Assembly: GCF_001577835.2 (NCBI RefSeq)
Contig: NC_029529.1
Span: 12,287,380-12,351,379, forward strand
Origin: Coturnix japonica
Lineage: Eukaryota > Chordata > Aves > Galliformes > Phasianidae
Length of the DNA stretch: 64,000 nt
Reading direction: 5' to 3'
In this document: one piece after another, positions 1 through 13,400 of the stretch
Numbering within the stretch: the stretch's first letter is position 1
Layout: the number at the start of each line of letters is the position of its first letter
Translations under genes and position numbers: made by a program
The notes under the pieces: generated by a model
Database searches by the model: none
Told to the model about the DNA's origin: nothing
The model's input: the letters and a program-made list of their open reading frames with translations, nothing else

Positions 1-49
1 AGATCTGAGCTGCACCCCCAGAGTCACCAGGAGCCACAGAGCCCAGGGA

Positions 50-240
50 CAGCTGATGGATTTGATGGGTGAGGAACTGGTTATGAGATCATACCCAGAG
101 AGTGGTGGTCAATGGCTCAATGTCCAGATGGAGATCAGTGATGAGTGGTGTCCCTCAGGGGTCAGTACTGGGACTGATGCTCTTTAACACCTTCATCAAT
201 GACACTGACACTGGGTTTGTTGTGACCGGACAAGGGGAAA
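50..240 (+). mobile_element. CR1 LINE fragment, reverse-transcriptase region
   Basis: A non-LTR retrotransposon relic of the bird CR1 family in sense orientation. Translation around 160-215 gives the hallmark GVPQGSVLG tract followed by [12 protein letters not shown], matching the catalytic-domain segment of CR1 ORF2 that normally reads GSVLGPVLFN-F-ND. Both the 5' part and the 3' tail are missing, and the left edge may extend past the window start. It is a dead truncated copy with no coding capacity. Confidence 0.8.
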
Positions 241-919
241 TGTTTGAAATCAACTAAAGGAGGGGGATTTGAATATGGAGCAGCTACAGCCCTATGGCAG
301 TGCTGCATTTTAATACAGTCATAATAAAAAGCAGAGAAGGAGCAGCACTATAATTTCAGACTAACAAGGCACTTTGCTTTAATTGTCACTTCTATGGCGC
401 TGCACACAAATCTCAGGGCTGATACCTGGCATCAACCACTGTGTCAGTTTGAGTCTGCCTGGCATGTGGCCGCCTCAGAGCTCACCCAGCACCAAACCTC
501 CAGTTCCAGCAGCAAATCCAGATGTGCTGCACAAAACATCCTCCTCCCTGGGAACAACACAGAATCAATTGGAGAGAGGCTTCAAAGACACACCGTCCCT
601 TGTAATTTGGCCCACTTTCCTGCGCACAAAGCACAGAAGAATCAGCAATAGCAACATTGGGCAATCCAGATGCAGTGAAGCATCCTGCAGCCGAAGCTGC
701 TCCACCTGCAGCTGCCAGAGCCCTGCCCTGGTGCCTGCTCCTTGGACAGGGCAGGGACACCTTGCTGAAGCCTGCAAGGAGAGATAAGGGCAGGATGCAG
801 CGGAAGGGGCAGCAGGGGGTTGCTAAGGAAAAAGGAGAAAATTAGTCAGTTTTTCCCCAGCAAGAGAGTTTGCTGAGTTCAAAAGGATGAGAGAAAGCAT
901 CAAACACAGGCACAGTGAG
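241..919. other. No gene recognised
   Basis: Anonymous sequence between two CR1 fragments. Short open frames on both strands match no family I know and overlap each other, as expected for chance frames in T-poor DNA. Confidence 0.5.
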
Positions 920-1058
920 AACAGAATGGCTTGGGTTGGAACAGACCTCGAGGATCATGGAGCTCCAACCCCCCTGCTGCAGGCAGGGCTGCCAACCCCC
1001 ATATCTAATGCTACACCAGGCTGCCCAGGGCCCATCCAACCCAGCCTTGAGTGATGTG
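920..1058 (-). mobile_element. CR1 LINE 3' fragment, antisense
   Basis: The + strand reads as the reverse complement of the CR1 3' region: an 'aatggcttgggttggaac' start, then 'ccaacccccctgc', 'gcagggctgccaacc' and 'aggctgcccagggcccatcc'. It is a short, diverged 3' end of an element inserted on the minus strand. Confidence 0.8.
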
Positions 1059-2759
1059 ATGGGAGGAAGCAGCAAAAGGAAAAAACAGAGGCAGAGCAAC
1101 CAGAGGAGGCTGGAGCTGGTAGGGGCACAAAGGGGCACCACGGCTCAACTCCACATCTTCATGCAAACCCCCAGACCCTGCCCAACAGGTGACACATCAT
1201 CACTCAGCTGGGAAATAGACAGCTCAGCGTGCCCCAAACTGTTACACTTCCCCTCCCACCCACTCCCCCAAGAAAAGCCTTAGCAAAAGCCTTAGCAAAA
1301 ATCAGAAAACCTACCAGCACGATCAAAGACCTCAGCAAATGGAGCCCATTTTTTGTAATTACCTCCCAGCCGACACCAGATATCCTTAGAATAACAATCT
1401 GTATCGAGCGAGAAAGCTCTGGAGAGCAGCAGGGCTGCAATCCATGGGGCCAGCTGTGCCCAAGGACAGCCATTGTGCCACCTGGTGAGGAGCAGCCCTG
1501 CACAGACCAGCCCCTCCCTGCTGGCACCTTTTGGCCACCCCTGGGTGCTGCCAAGCACTGCTCAGAGCAGGGCTGAGCGCTTTGGGCTGGGCAGCATCGG
1601 AGCACAGAGCCCAGCGGGGACTGTCAGCCCCTGGGATCCTTCTCCCCATCACCCAGTCATTGTTTCTGTGTCAGAACAGCATGAAAACCCCACCCAGCTC
1701 CTTTCCCAGATGGTGGCTGGACACAGCTCTCTTCTCACAGCACAGATAAGGACAACTTTAACCTCTCACACCAGAACTCAGAGCGGTGCCATCATCAGAG
1801 GGTGTTGGATTTACTCAGCACTCGGCTGCTTGTTTAAATTAAGCTGGGAGATTTCCCCCCAGGTTCCAGCAATTTAATTAAAATAAAGTAAAAACAAGCA
1901 AACTTCCAAATGCTCGTTGTGCAATTAAAACCTTCAGGACTGCCAAACAGAGCACAGAACCTAAATAACATCCAAGGGAAAAGAAACACTCTGACTCTTT
2001 CAGTCCAAAGCCAGTCACACCAAACTCCCCCAGCACGAAGAAGAATTAAAGCCACCAGCAGGCACAGACCAGACAGGGGGATGCCTTCAGGGTGACCAGA
2101 GGATGCACAGGGCACCAAGATGCTGCATGACACAATGCAATGCCTTGAGGAGAGAGAAGCCAGCAGCCCAAACAGCCATGGTACTTGTGGGGCAGCAATT
2201 GGCACAGCCAGAGGGTCCCCAAGCAGCAGCCGGCATCCCCAGCACCAACAGCTCCCACTCACTGTGCCTGCCTTGCCCTGGGCAGGATGTGATGGTCCCT
2301 TGTTACCTGATGTTCATGGAGGCAGAAAGTGGGGAGTCATGAGGAGCATCACGGCTGAGAACAGCCGCAAGCAGAGCTCCCTGCTGAGCTCTGTGATCCT
2401 GACCCCACATGGGGCAGAGCCTGAGCCGCAGGGATGGCTCCAGACGTCACAGCCAGGCAAGCAGAACTCAGCATGAGCTTGGTTATGCAATCTCCAGTTG
2501 GGGCTGGATATCCTGCAGGTACTGCTCTCCAACCCAAGAGGGTCTCTGTGGGCTCCTTCCCTGCGGAGCCACCCCACAGCCCAACAGTTACAGGGGGCTG
2601 CCCCTGCTCTGGGGCCCACACATGGCTCTGTAGCCACATCTCCATACAGAGATATCAAAGGCGATTGCCAGCACAGAAGCAACGCAGCCCTTCACCACCG
2701 ATGCTCTCACAGTACCAGCTCCAGCTGCTGTGTACAGCAAAGCCTCCAGAACAGCACCA
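1059..2759. other. No gene recognised
   Basis: Anonymous, CAGC-rich sequence with T depletion on the + strand. Many overlapping open frames of up to about 140 codons exist on both strands, with no recognisable domain or splice-flanked exon. Confidence 0.5.
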
Positions 2760-2965
2760 GGGCCATGTATGAGATCAGCAGCATCGCGGGGCGGCTCGGC
2801 GCGCTCCCCCAGCAGCTCGCTGGATTAAAGATTTAATGCAATGCGTCCCTCTGGAAGAAATTACATGGGCTATCAAGAAAGATGCGCCGCTCATCTGATG
2901 AAATCTCACAATCATTGCGGCAATATGTGCAAACTAAATAGGCTCTGTAGAGCAAAGGGAAAGCT
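2760..2965. promoter_or_regulatory. Candidate conserved non-coding element A
   Basis: A short island whose texture differs from its CAGC-rich surroundings. It is AT-richer and non-repetitive, and contains a perfect C/EBP-like palindrome (ATTGC-G-GCAAT at 2914-2924), an E-box-like CATCTGATG and an AATGCAATG motif. These features resemble deeply conserved vertebrate enhancers. The call rests on appearance only; conservation was not measured. Confidence 0.35.
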
Positions 2966-5900
2966 GCAGTTGCTCTCGTGAGCCCTTTTCCAGTGAGAGG
3001 AACCAATGGGTAAAGCAGCAGCTCCATTAGCAGGAATGTGTGTGTGCAGACACAGCCGTGTTTGCAGAGAGCGAGACGGCCCCACTCCCACAGAAGGAGC
3101 AGAGCATCCCGGGGCCTCCAGCCCCAACCTCCAACACCTCGCAGGGTCCTGGCTGGCAGAAAAGAGCAGGGGGGGGTTTAGTGCCTGGGGAGCTCGGGAA
3201 GCCAAAGCATGAGCTGGCACTTCTGACAAGCAGGAATTAATCCCACCACGCTCAGCCAGGGCCAGTGGGACATCCCGTGCTCAAGCATCTTGTTATATGC
3301 TGTGGATACCCCCAGCTTCACAGCCACCTTCAGATGCCTCTTTCTGGCAAGCTCTGCATTGCTCTGAGTGCTGCAGCAGCACACTGCCTGCATTAAATCC
3401 TGCTCCAATGTCCCCAGAGAGCATTCACTGCAGCTGAACCCAGTCTATAAAACACCCGACTTGACCGAAGAGCTGGTGCCAAAGCTTGTGTTTGTATCTG
3501 CAGAGCTCGTGGTGTAGCAAAACCATCCATGCAGGGCTCACCTGGGGCGATTTTCCCCAAAAACTCAAGCTGAGACCCCACACCTCAGGGGCTGTGGTGA
3601 CTGGCACCCTGGAAAGGCAGTAAAGAGTCTCAGCCCTGCTCCACGGGCTGACCTCCTACAGCAAGAAAAGGGTTGGAGATGCCCAAACACACGCTGGTCC
3701 CTGTGCGGGGGACAGGGCAGCCCATGAGCAGCAGTGAAGCAGGACTTTGGGGTTGGGGGAACAGCAGTTGTTCAGCTACACCCCAACTCCGCCGTGCTGG
3801 GAGCACAGAGCAGCACAGCTGGCTCTGCTGAATGCAGCTCTGCCCACAGCACCGAGCAGCTCAACACGGCAGCTCCAGCACTGGCACTTTGTTGGCAGCT
3901 CCTTCAGTCCAGGAGCGAATGCACAGACAGATCCCACAGCTCAGCTGGCGAGCAGCATTTTGCAGGTTATTAATGAAATCATTTACAGCTTATTGCGAGG
4001 ATTCTGCCAAAAGGCAATGAAAAAAACAACAAAAAAAACAAGAACAAAAAAAGCACAACTCTTCCTGCCAGCAAAAGCCCTGCTCTGCTGCAGGCCGCCT
4101 ATTGGCCACGCTGCTGAAAACACGGTGTGCAATGACCCTGAGCACGGCCAGGGCTGCTCCCAGCACAGCACTGACACCAGCACAGGGATGACAGTGACCA
4201 ACAGGCCGCTGTGCCAGGGAGCACGCAGCACAGCCAACCTGCACAAGCACAGGGCTACGTGTTCACAGCAAAACCCCACTGATGGACGGGGACGCAGCTC
4301 CAGCCCCAAAGCACAGAGAGCACGGCCCTACACAGCACAGCTGCTGCTGACAGCGGCCCTTCCTCCCAAAATAGCCGAGGGAAGCAGAGCGGCACAGAAA
4401 GGGATAAGAGCCAACCTGCTAAATAGCAGATCTGATTTCAGCAGCACATCAAGGACCTGTGGAGATCAAGGAAACATATTCCCTTATACGCTCTCTAGGG
4501 CACGCAGCTATTTGCAACCTGAAAAATAGCTGCTGTCGCTGTATAGAGGAGGAATTTTCCCGAGCACAGCAGCGCTGCTTTAGGGGAACAAACCAGGGCT
4601 CCAGGAGGGCAGGTTGCTCACAGTGTGCTCTGGCTGGGGCTGCAGGGGATGGCAGTGTCCCACCCGTGAGGTGGCAGCAGGCAGCGTCCCTCTGGCCGGG
4701 CACCCCACACCATGGGACTGGGAGCTCCACGTGCACCCAGAGCAGCCACCACCCCCCTCCCCACAGTCACTGAATTATTAATCCCCCAGAAATTCATCAG
4801 GCCTCAGCTAAGCCAGCTCAGCAAACCCAGCAAGGAATTTCTAGGTCACAACAACATGGAGGGGGGTGAGGAAATAAACAAAAACTGAGACCATTCCGCA
4901 GGGCTGTTTCTTCCCCCTGTCATAAAGCCCAGGGATGGATCATGCAGGAAAAGCTCCAGGACATCACAGCTGCATTTCCCAGCACTGGACATCAAGACCA
5001 GGAGACCCATCTCCTGTCCAGCACAGCAAGGGGTGGCTGTGCAGAGAGCGCAGTGATGCAGGGCATGGGGTGACAGCTGACCCCTCTGCAAAAAGAGCCA
5101 TCTTCCCAGAGGATTCTTGTACAAGCAACTGATGATTTTCTGGAGACAGCTCATCCCTGAGACACACAGCTTGCTTTTGGGATACCCAAAGGACCTGGGG
5201 CTATGAAAGCTGCTGCTAGCAGGCAGCACACTGAGCTGCAGCAGCGTGGCTGAGGGACAACACCGAGCAGAGCACAGCCAGCTGCAGAGCCACACCGTCA
5301 CCTTGCACCCCTGTCCCTGGTGGGTGCTCACCCCACTCTATGGGACACATGGGGCACAGCTCCAGGGAGGGCTGAGCAGCCAGCAGGATGCACACGAGGA
5401 AATTGGACAGGGCTGGACTCCTGCCCAAAGCTTGGGAAGGAGGGACTCTGCAAAACTCCTTCTCTTGTTTGCACAAGCTAAAACCACAGCCCTGATCCCT
5501 ATCACTACGGCCACTGGGCAAAGGTCCAGTCTTGAGGAGCTGCCACAAGCAGATCCAGAGATGGGAAGAGCAGAGCAAGGGTCAGTCCCTGCATTCAGCC
5601 CATCACCGCTGCAGGGCAGGAGCAGCACGGCACAGCCACAGAGGGATGCCAGAGCCCCTCACACCCACCCACACTCTGCCCAGAGCCCCACCGGGGCGGG
5701 GGTGGCCACAAACAATCCCAGCATTGAGATCCCACCCGCCCCATCTGCAGCTCCACGGGCCAGCAGCACACAAAGCCAACATCGGCCCATGATGAGCCAT
5801 GCCAAGGCGGGGACAGATCAGCCTTTGTGTGAGCCCAGGCTAAGTTAGCTTTGGGAGGCAGGCGGGATGGCTCGGGCACTGGAACCTGCGCTCGGGGCTG

Positions 5901-6539
5901 CTTCCCACATGGAGGGCAGCAGCTCACGTGCAGATGACAGCAGAAGTCACCAGCGCTCCCCCCTCCTCACTCTGCCCACCCGTGGGAAGAGCCAGGGGTC
6001 CCAGCTCCGGCACAGACACAGGGTCCTTCAGCACAGAGACACAGGGTTGGGCACACCTCACCCGAAGCCATCCATCACCCGTGCTCTCCTTTCACCCCAA
6101 GCTGGGAGCAGCAGCTCCTTGGGGACAAGCCCACCAGATCCCCACGCTCTGCTCTCACACCCAACCTGCCCCATCCCTTCCAGCACTTGGACTTTGCATC
6201 CACACCAGCAATGACTTCCAGATGTAAAACCACAACCCCCCACCCCAGGGACAACAAGTTTTCTCCCATTTCCCCTCTCCCTGTTGTTACTGGAGCCGCC
6301 AGGACAAGCACAGCCCACCTGTGTGCCCTCACCCACACGCTGCTCCCAGGGCATCCCAGCACAGATCTTCACCAGGGGAAACATTCAGCAGTGCCACCAG
6401 GATCTCGGACTGCCCAGCTCTGAGGGTGCTCCCCCACACAGTGCACTGCAGTGAGGACACAAACCCCCCCAGCTTGCTGGGTGCCACCAACATCCAGCTG
6501 AGAAACAAGTGGTGCGTGCCACCATCCTTCTGGGTGACT
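2966..6539. other. No gene recognised
   Basis: Anonymous C/A-rich sequence with an A-rich patch near 4020-4055. It includes a 260-codon + strand frame (3747-4529) of low-complexity composition that I regard as spurious. Confidence 0.5.
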
Positions 6540-6800
6540 GCCAGTCACCGGATTGAAAAGGAATTACATTCATTAATTGATTATATCAGTTCCTTATTTA
6601 ACAAGAGAAAGATACGTGAGCAACAGCTACGTGCTTGTACTTCCATACATCTTCCCTCCCTGGCACTCGCAGACAGATATATTAGGGCTTCCTGCTGACC
6701 TCAATAAATATGCATGGCTTGGCAAGAACATCCCACACATTTACTTACTGCATGCTGACATCCATTTATTATTACAGGGACGGATTCTCATTAGCCTGAA
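6540..6800. promoter_or_regulatory. Candidate conserved non-coding element B
   Basis: An AT-rich, repeat-free island with a dense run of homeodomain-type TAAT/ATTA cores (CATTAATTGATTATATC near 6568-6586) and an octamer-like AAATATGCATGG near 6705. Flanks are GC-rich and T-poor. It looks like an enhancer within a long intron or intergenic tract; this is inference from motif density only. Confidence 0.35.
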
Positions 6801-9800
6801 ACCCGGAACGGCGAGAGATGAGACGCCACACGCAGCAGGCAGGAGCAGCAGCCACCTACAGCAAAGCAAACAGGCAGGGCAGGGAAATGCACAACGACAG
6901 AGCGAGGGGAGCTCAGCACAAAGCCTTCCTCCATGACAGACCACAAAGGGAAAAAAAATCCCATGAAAAATAGGCCTTTCAGGGCTTTTCCCACACATCA
7001 CAACAGCGCCCTATTGGCACGTCTTTCTGCTCAAAGCCCCTTTGCTTTCAGCCTCCAACCCTCCGTGCGTATCACTGAGCTGCCTGGCGTGGATTCACCC
7101 CACGATGGAGCCACACCTGCTGATAAAGCAATCTGCTCCCACCGAGCCAGGACTGCGCCGCTGCATGTGTATGAATGCACGCAACCAAGGGAACAGCTCC
7201 CCTTTGCTCCCGTGTTGGCTGCGGGGCTGAAGGAGCACAAAGCATCTGGCCAGGAACTGCCTTCCTCAAAGCGATGCAGAAATGCACAGTGACTGTCAGG
7301 TGGGAGCCCTTCCTGCTGCTGAATTAAGGCTGCAGCCAAGGAAGTGGTTGGAGCACTGACCAGCGCGTCTGGCGTGCAGGAAGGTGCCAGGGAAATGTTA
7401 TTTACGATGCTGCCAATGCCCTTAAGCACTGGGAAAGGCTTCCAGCTCATTACCCGACGCCGGCATCCCTCAGATGAATTAGGGATTGGGAAGTTGTGTC
7501 AGCTGAGCAGTCCTTTCATTTACCTTAAAATGACCTAGAAAAGGAAGCTGACACCACGTGGCGCACGCCTTTCCCAGCCATCCTCAGCACAGCACTGATA
7601 TTAACATCCAGAACGGGACGGGATTTGGGGACCTCATGACACAGCCGCTCCCTGCAGCCCAGGGAACGCTTTGATTGGAGCAGGTACACAAGCCCAGCAG
7701 CCAAAAGAGGCGTCTGGGGCAGGTCTGGTCCCACAGCCTCACAGCAGAGCTTCCCAGGGGGAATCCAGCCCCCAGCCCATGGAATGAGGACCAACGCACA
7801 CCCACCCAGCAGCCCATGCAGGACCCCTATGGAAACAGTCACGCTTGCCTTCTGCAGAGCTGGGCTCGTACACCTTCGGGTCGTCCATCAGCTCGTTGTT
7901 GCCTTTATGGCTCAACCTCGTGTGCTGCTCACAGTGTGGGGCGCTCATTTGTGCCCTGATGACTCCACTTCTTTCATGGAGCGGGCACAGCCAACAGCAG
8001 CACAAAAACGAGCCGCTTCAGGGGAAGAGGAGGAAGGAAAATTCCCTTTTGCCACGAAGAAATACAGTCCTATGTGAGAGCTCCTGGTGACGCAGGTTGT
8101 TTGTTCTTGCTTTTAATCCGCAGTCACTGAAGGAGGTTTGTGCCCATTGCGCACCAATCAAGCACCTTCATTGGAAACGCACGCTCCTGGCTCCAGCACC
8201 AGCAATCAGAGCTGCTCTCATCCCTTCCAGCACCAGGCCTGGGGCTGCAGCAGAGCCCAGCAGACACCACAGCCCCCGGGGAGAGGAGCAATGGAAAAGC
8301 TGCTCTGCATTGCACTGTGGAGGGGGGATGGAAGCCCTACGCTCACCAGCACCGCATCAGCCACAATCTCCTTCTGTGATCTGAGAGAGCCACAGATCAG
8401 AAGCTCTCCCCACTCCAGGACAAAGGGCTGCCACCAAAGCAGCCCGGCACAGCTGTGCTCCCCCAGCAGTGTCAGCCACAACTCCTCCGCCTGCAGGCAG
8501 GGAAGCAACAAGCATCAAGAAGGGCTTTGTCTGAGAGCATCCCCAGCCAAGCACGTGCAGTGCGCACTTCCTGACCAGGGCTGGAGAGGGGGGGGGAGAA
8601 TGAACTTCAGGCACCGTTTCCTCCCACAGCTCCGCTCACTCTTTGGCTTCTAAAAATAAAAGTAAACACTGAAGAAGAGCCCTTTTGGTTTTCCATTTCT
8701 GCTGTGTCAGTTTGCTGCTAGGAAGGGGTCCTTGCAGCGGTTCTTCCCCAAGCCCTGGGAGCGCAGAGCAGCCCTCAAAGCAGCAGCAGCTGTGGGGTGC
8801 TGTGATGGGGCCTGAGGTGGGGGTGAGGGGCTCCCACCTGCACCGCGCTGACCTCCTCTCTTCACCCACAGTGTGGGAGAGCTCAGTCTGAGCCACTCTG
8901 CTCCCCTTAGCAATAACCGAGAGCATAAGGACAGACAGCAAAGTGGCTTTTCTTTTCTTTCCCTCCTTCCCACGTATATCACAGAGCCCATGGCAGGCTG
9001 TGCTGGATGACAGTGCCAGCCTGAGCCTGGCAGCCCCATGCAGCCAACATCACTGCTGACCCACGAGCACAAACTTCCTCAGCAGGCAGCCACTGTGATC
9101 ACAGCACCTCGCTGCTCCACCACTTGTTTGTTCAGGCTCTTCCTTCACCGCTGAGCTGCCGTGCAGAACTGCAGGGCAACGAGACACAAACACAATTATT
9201 TCCTTTTGTTGACCTGCATACGGAGTAATCCCAGCATCAATTATAGCCCAGAGCTTCAGCTGTCCTCCCAGATTCCATAAAGTTGCTTGTCTAAGCAAAA
9301 CCCCGCAGCAAGAAGCCTCACTACCCACCACAAAGTGCTTCCCCCACACCCTCATTAACGCTGCTTAAATCCACCAATGCCCATGAGAACTAAAATACAG
9401 AGAAGTGCATTCTGCCCATCTCACTGCTCTGGCTGCTTGCACTAAAGGACGTGCCATTGGCCCAGGAAGGAGAGCGTGATGGGCCAACCCAGCCCAGCAG
9501 GGACATGGCACCCCCAGTGCCCCACATGGCAAAGTCCAGCTCTGCCACACATGGCACAAAACATGCCACGCAGCTGAGGCTGCAGCACAGTTGTGCACCT
9601 ACAGCAGAGAGTACTTGGAAAGTCATCAGTCAGAAGGGGCTGAAATTATCTTATGCATCATTAAAAGGGAGGGGAAAAAAAACCAAACAACAAAACACAA
9701 GAGAAAGCAGCTGAGATAAGATCAAGTGCACATCCTCAGAGCCCCGAGCCAGTCTCAAAATTAAGTCCGTAAGAATAGCAAATGAAATGCTACCTTGCTA

Positions 9801-12800
9801 AAAGGCTTCCTCTACAAGTGCATTCATATTCAGGACTCACTGTGTCCAAGCTCTTTAGAGCAGTTAATGTGGCACCAAGCAGGAAAAATAAAGAAGCAAG
9901 CCCAGTGCAAACCTTTCCTGCACAGCACTGCAGGTCTGCATGGCTGCTCCCAGGCCAGGATCAGCTGTGGTTGTAGGACAGGGAGCCACCAGAGCTCCGG
10001 AGTGCTGCCGTCCTTGCAGCAGTGCCCGCAGCCCTGCAGATCCCACAGGGAGAAGCCCCAGGTGGGGTGTGAGCACCAGCCTTAGTGAGAGGCTGCTGAG
10101 CAAACTGCATGGCACAGCCCCAGCCCCTCTGCCATAGGGCTGCTGGAGGATGGTGGCTGCCCTGAGTCGCTGCCCGCTGACTCACTGAGCGGCTCTGTAG
10201 GCACAGAGATGCCATGGTGACACCGGCTGAGCATGACTGCCCCAACAGGAGCCTCCAGCAGAGCAGGAGCTGTTGGTCACAGCCATCACCCCCGCCTGGC
10301 TGAGCCCTCCCCTGCTCCCAGCAGAGCTGTGCCACTGCTGCCCAGCACGCCAAAGCAGAGAGCAGCAGGAGGAGACGATGCCACTGGAAAAGCAACAAAC
10401 CCAGAGCACAGGCAGCACTGGTGTCCCCAGCCACACAACAATCCCCACCTGCAGGGCATGCACTTATACCAGCACCGAGCTGCCCCGGCACAAAGCCAAC
10501 CCTCTGCAAGTGCTGCACAACCCAGGGAGAGAAGGGAGAGGTGTCCCCCTCCCATCCCACCCACCCACACCACATGCAAACAAAGAGCTCTGCACAGGAA
10601 GCACAGGAGGAGCGCAGGAGCACTTTGCTTTGGGAGCAACAGACAGAGGGTCACAGCCCTGCAATCAGAGCCAAGGAGATGACGGGGAAGCAGGGAAGGA
10701 GCCAGAGGGAAGCTGTATAAATAGCAGCATTGTCCTTGGTGTCACAGGATGTCAGATGTCAGCTACGATCCCTCACTCCAGAGTGGAAGCCTCTAATTGA
10801 TTCCCATCTGACAGTTCCTTACCCAGCAATTACCGTCCGCCCAAACAAGCTGAGTAAATACTCTTCTTTCTGCTATTACAGCCAGCAACAAATCATTGAC
10901 TTACAACAAAAACAGCACAAACAGCAGCGTTTCTCCAGGCTGGTTCTGCTGCTGCTCCCTGGATGCTTGGCCAACCCCGTCCCCCAGCAGCCCCCACCCA
11001 GCTCTCCTCAACCAAGGGAAGAGATGCTGCACATCCCACAGCGCAGGGGCTCCCCAGGTGCCTCCATTCACCTTGAGGGAAGCTGGGGCTGGATGGGCAG
11101 CTGCTGGGATCAGGGATGGATGTGAGAAGAATGCTGCACCCCAAAGGAAGGGACAGCACTGGACAGCACCCCTGCCATGTGCACCAGCACCGTGCCCCAA
11201 TGCTGCAGCCCTCTCTGCTGCATGGAAGCAAACAATGGGAACAAGTTTGTGTTCTTGGATTCCTTCCCACTGCAAGAAACACGATCCGGTCACTCGAGCC
11301 CAGCGTGCTCCATTCCTCACTTCTCACACTGCTGTCCACAAACACAGCGCCCTGCTGCACAAACAGCACAAACAGCAGCAGAACCTGGAGCCACACAAAA
11401 GTGGCAGCAACAACAGAGGAAACATCAGCCCAGAGCAGGTGTCATCCCAGGGAATAAACAGCTAAGAAAGCAGAGATGAGTTTCCTTTCTCACAGGTCGT
11501 TTCACTTTCAGGTTGAAGGGAGCAAGAACGTCTCAGTGAGCTCCTCTGTGAGGTCACCCCATTAAGTGACAGCAGTTCATTTAAGCAGCACAGAGCACAC
11601 CCCAGCCTCCCACTGAGGGCTCCTGCAGGAGGCAAAACCCAGCCTGAGCAGAAGCAGCTTGAACCCAAGTCACAAAAGACCTCCAAGGATCAGAGCACAA
11701 CCCCACACGTGGGCAACCAAACCCAAGCTCTATTCCTGAACACAGACACCATCTGCTCGGGCAGAACTGGAGAACAAGTGCATGAATTCTGGCTGCTTGG
11801 TGCACTGCCATCCATTCCCATGGGCTCACCCAGCACCAACACCACTGCATGGGTCCCCTCTGCTCTGACCGACGGCACACGCATGGCTTAAATTGCTGCC
11901 AACCACCCCAACGTGCAACCAGTGCAGGATAACCAACCACACTTCTGCCTGGGGAGCACCACTGTGGCAGCGCCGCACCAGAGAGCTCTGCTTAAACACT
12001 GTGATCCCAGTGTAAGCTCCAGCTTTGCTTCCTGACATTTGCAAACCCCCAAAGCACTCAGCTTGGAATGAACCCAAAGTGAAAAAGAGAAAAGGAGACA
12101 CATGTTTTTCAGATATGATTGCTGGGAGCTCCCGAGGCCTCGCACTTCTCCAAGGCCCTTCACATGAAGCATACGTGGCTGAGACCAAGGTTAGACCTAA
12201 ACTGCAGCCACAAGTTGATAGCAGCCCGATGTTCAGCACCCACAGGGAGCTGCAGGCAGACACACACCATAAGATCCATAGCCAGCTCCTGGGCATCCCA
12301 ACCCCCATTAATGCACTGCAGCCACCAAGCATCCTGCCAAGGGGGGCTGCTGGACCGTGAACATCCCTCCACCAGCTCCACAAGCACCTGGCCAGGCTTT
12401 ATGATGCTCCACCATCAGCACGTGGGTTAAGGGCTCAGCACCCACCTGCATGGGACAGCAGTGTCACCGGGCTGTGAGCTGCAGGCAGTGGCAGAGCCCC
12501 AAAGGGAACTGAACCCATAGGGAACAGCTCAGCCCTTCCACAGGGGGCTTCAACTCTGTTCCTGAAAAGCAGAGCGAAAATAAAGAACCACGTGTGACAC
12601 AAAAAGGAAAATCTCAAGTTTCTCAGCTCTCTTTTCTCTGGGAACTACAAATATTTGCAGTGTTTTATCCAATATTCCTCCATATTTGCCCAATGTCTAA
12701 AGATGGATAAAGGGGTCACGTGCACCTCGGATATTAAGATTTCATAAGGTTTTTGCCTTTCCTCTGCTTTGATGCCCTCCATCCCCACAGCACAGTGGCT

Positions 12801-13180
12801 CAGCCCACCTTACACAGCACAGCAGCACCGCACGGCTGGGCTTCACCTCCAGGCAGGCTGGCAACCCATCAGCAGCACCCAGAGCAGCCCTTCCCATCCA
12901 CACTCTGCTCCGGCTCCTTGAGAAGCGCTCCCGACTGATGCCAGCAGTTGGACAGCCGTGCTCTGGCTCTCCTCCCACAGCCTGTTTTCAATCATGTGTT
13001 AAAAGAGCAAGAAACAAATCCGCACTGAAGGTCAGGGAGCTTCCAACCCCACGCAGCGGAAGGAAGGCCCTGCTGGCTGCAGGGCAGAGCTTGGCACAGC
13101 GCAGCCATCCTGCAGCTCCGGGCACCTTGCTGCGCCCAGCCAGGGCTGCCACCTACTTCATGCAGCCAAAGAGTCAGCAG
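6801..13180. other. Long tract without a recognised gene
   Basis: Anonymous sequence with T depletion on the + strand. A clean TATA-box-like TATAAATAG occurs at 10716-10724, but no CpG-rich or coding sequence follows it. A small AT-rich patch around 12640-12760 contains a CACGTG E-box. Open frames such as 9961-10623 on the minus strand are low-complexity and match nothing I know. Confidence 0.45.
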
Positions 13181-13400
13181 AGCACGGCTTGGGTGGGAAA
13201 GGACCCCACAGCCCACCTACCTCCATGCTGCAGGGTGGCTGCCCCCCAGCTCAAGCTGCCCAGGGCCCATACGTAGCCATGGGCATCCCCCCACAGCTCT
13301 GGGCAGCAGTGCTATGGCCTCCAACCCCACGGCTTCCTCCACCAAATCCTGTCTGAAAGCGCTACGAGCTCACCCTTCATGCTTGGAATTAGTTCTTCCC
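13181..13400 (-). mobile_element. CR1 LINE 3' region, antisense, diverged
   Basis: The + strand follows the antisense CR1 consensus: 'gggtgggaaaggacccca', 'cagcccacctac', 'aagctgcccagggcccat', then 'ccacagctctgggcagc' and a tail near 'ttagttcttccc'. Its divergence suggests an older subfamily than the copy at 50.3 kb. Confidence 0.75.

Noticed and set aside
3747-4529. 260-codon + strand frame
   Set aside because: The + strand is depleted in T here, so stops are scarce. The product is low-complexity and includes a Lys/Thr stretch from an A-rich patch.
9961-10623. 220-codon minus-strand frame, Cys/Leu/Gly-rich
   Set aside because: It is the complement of CAGC-rich sequence and has a translated-repeat texture without any motif.
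10716-10724. TATA box-like TATAAATAG
   Set aside because: No CpG island, initiator context or downstream exon could be recognised on either side. A single motif is not enough to call a promoter.
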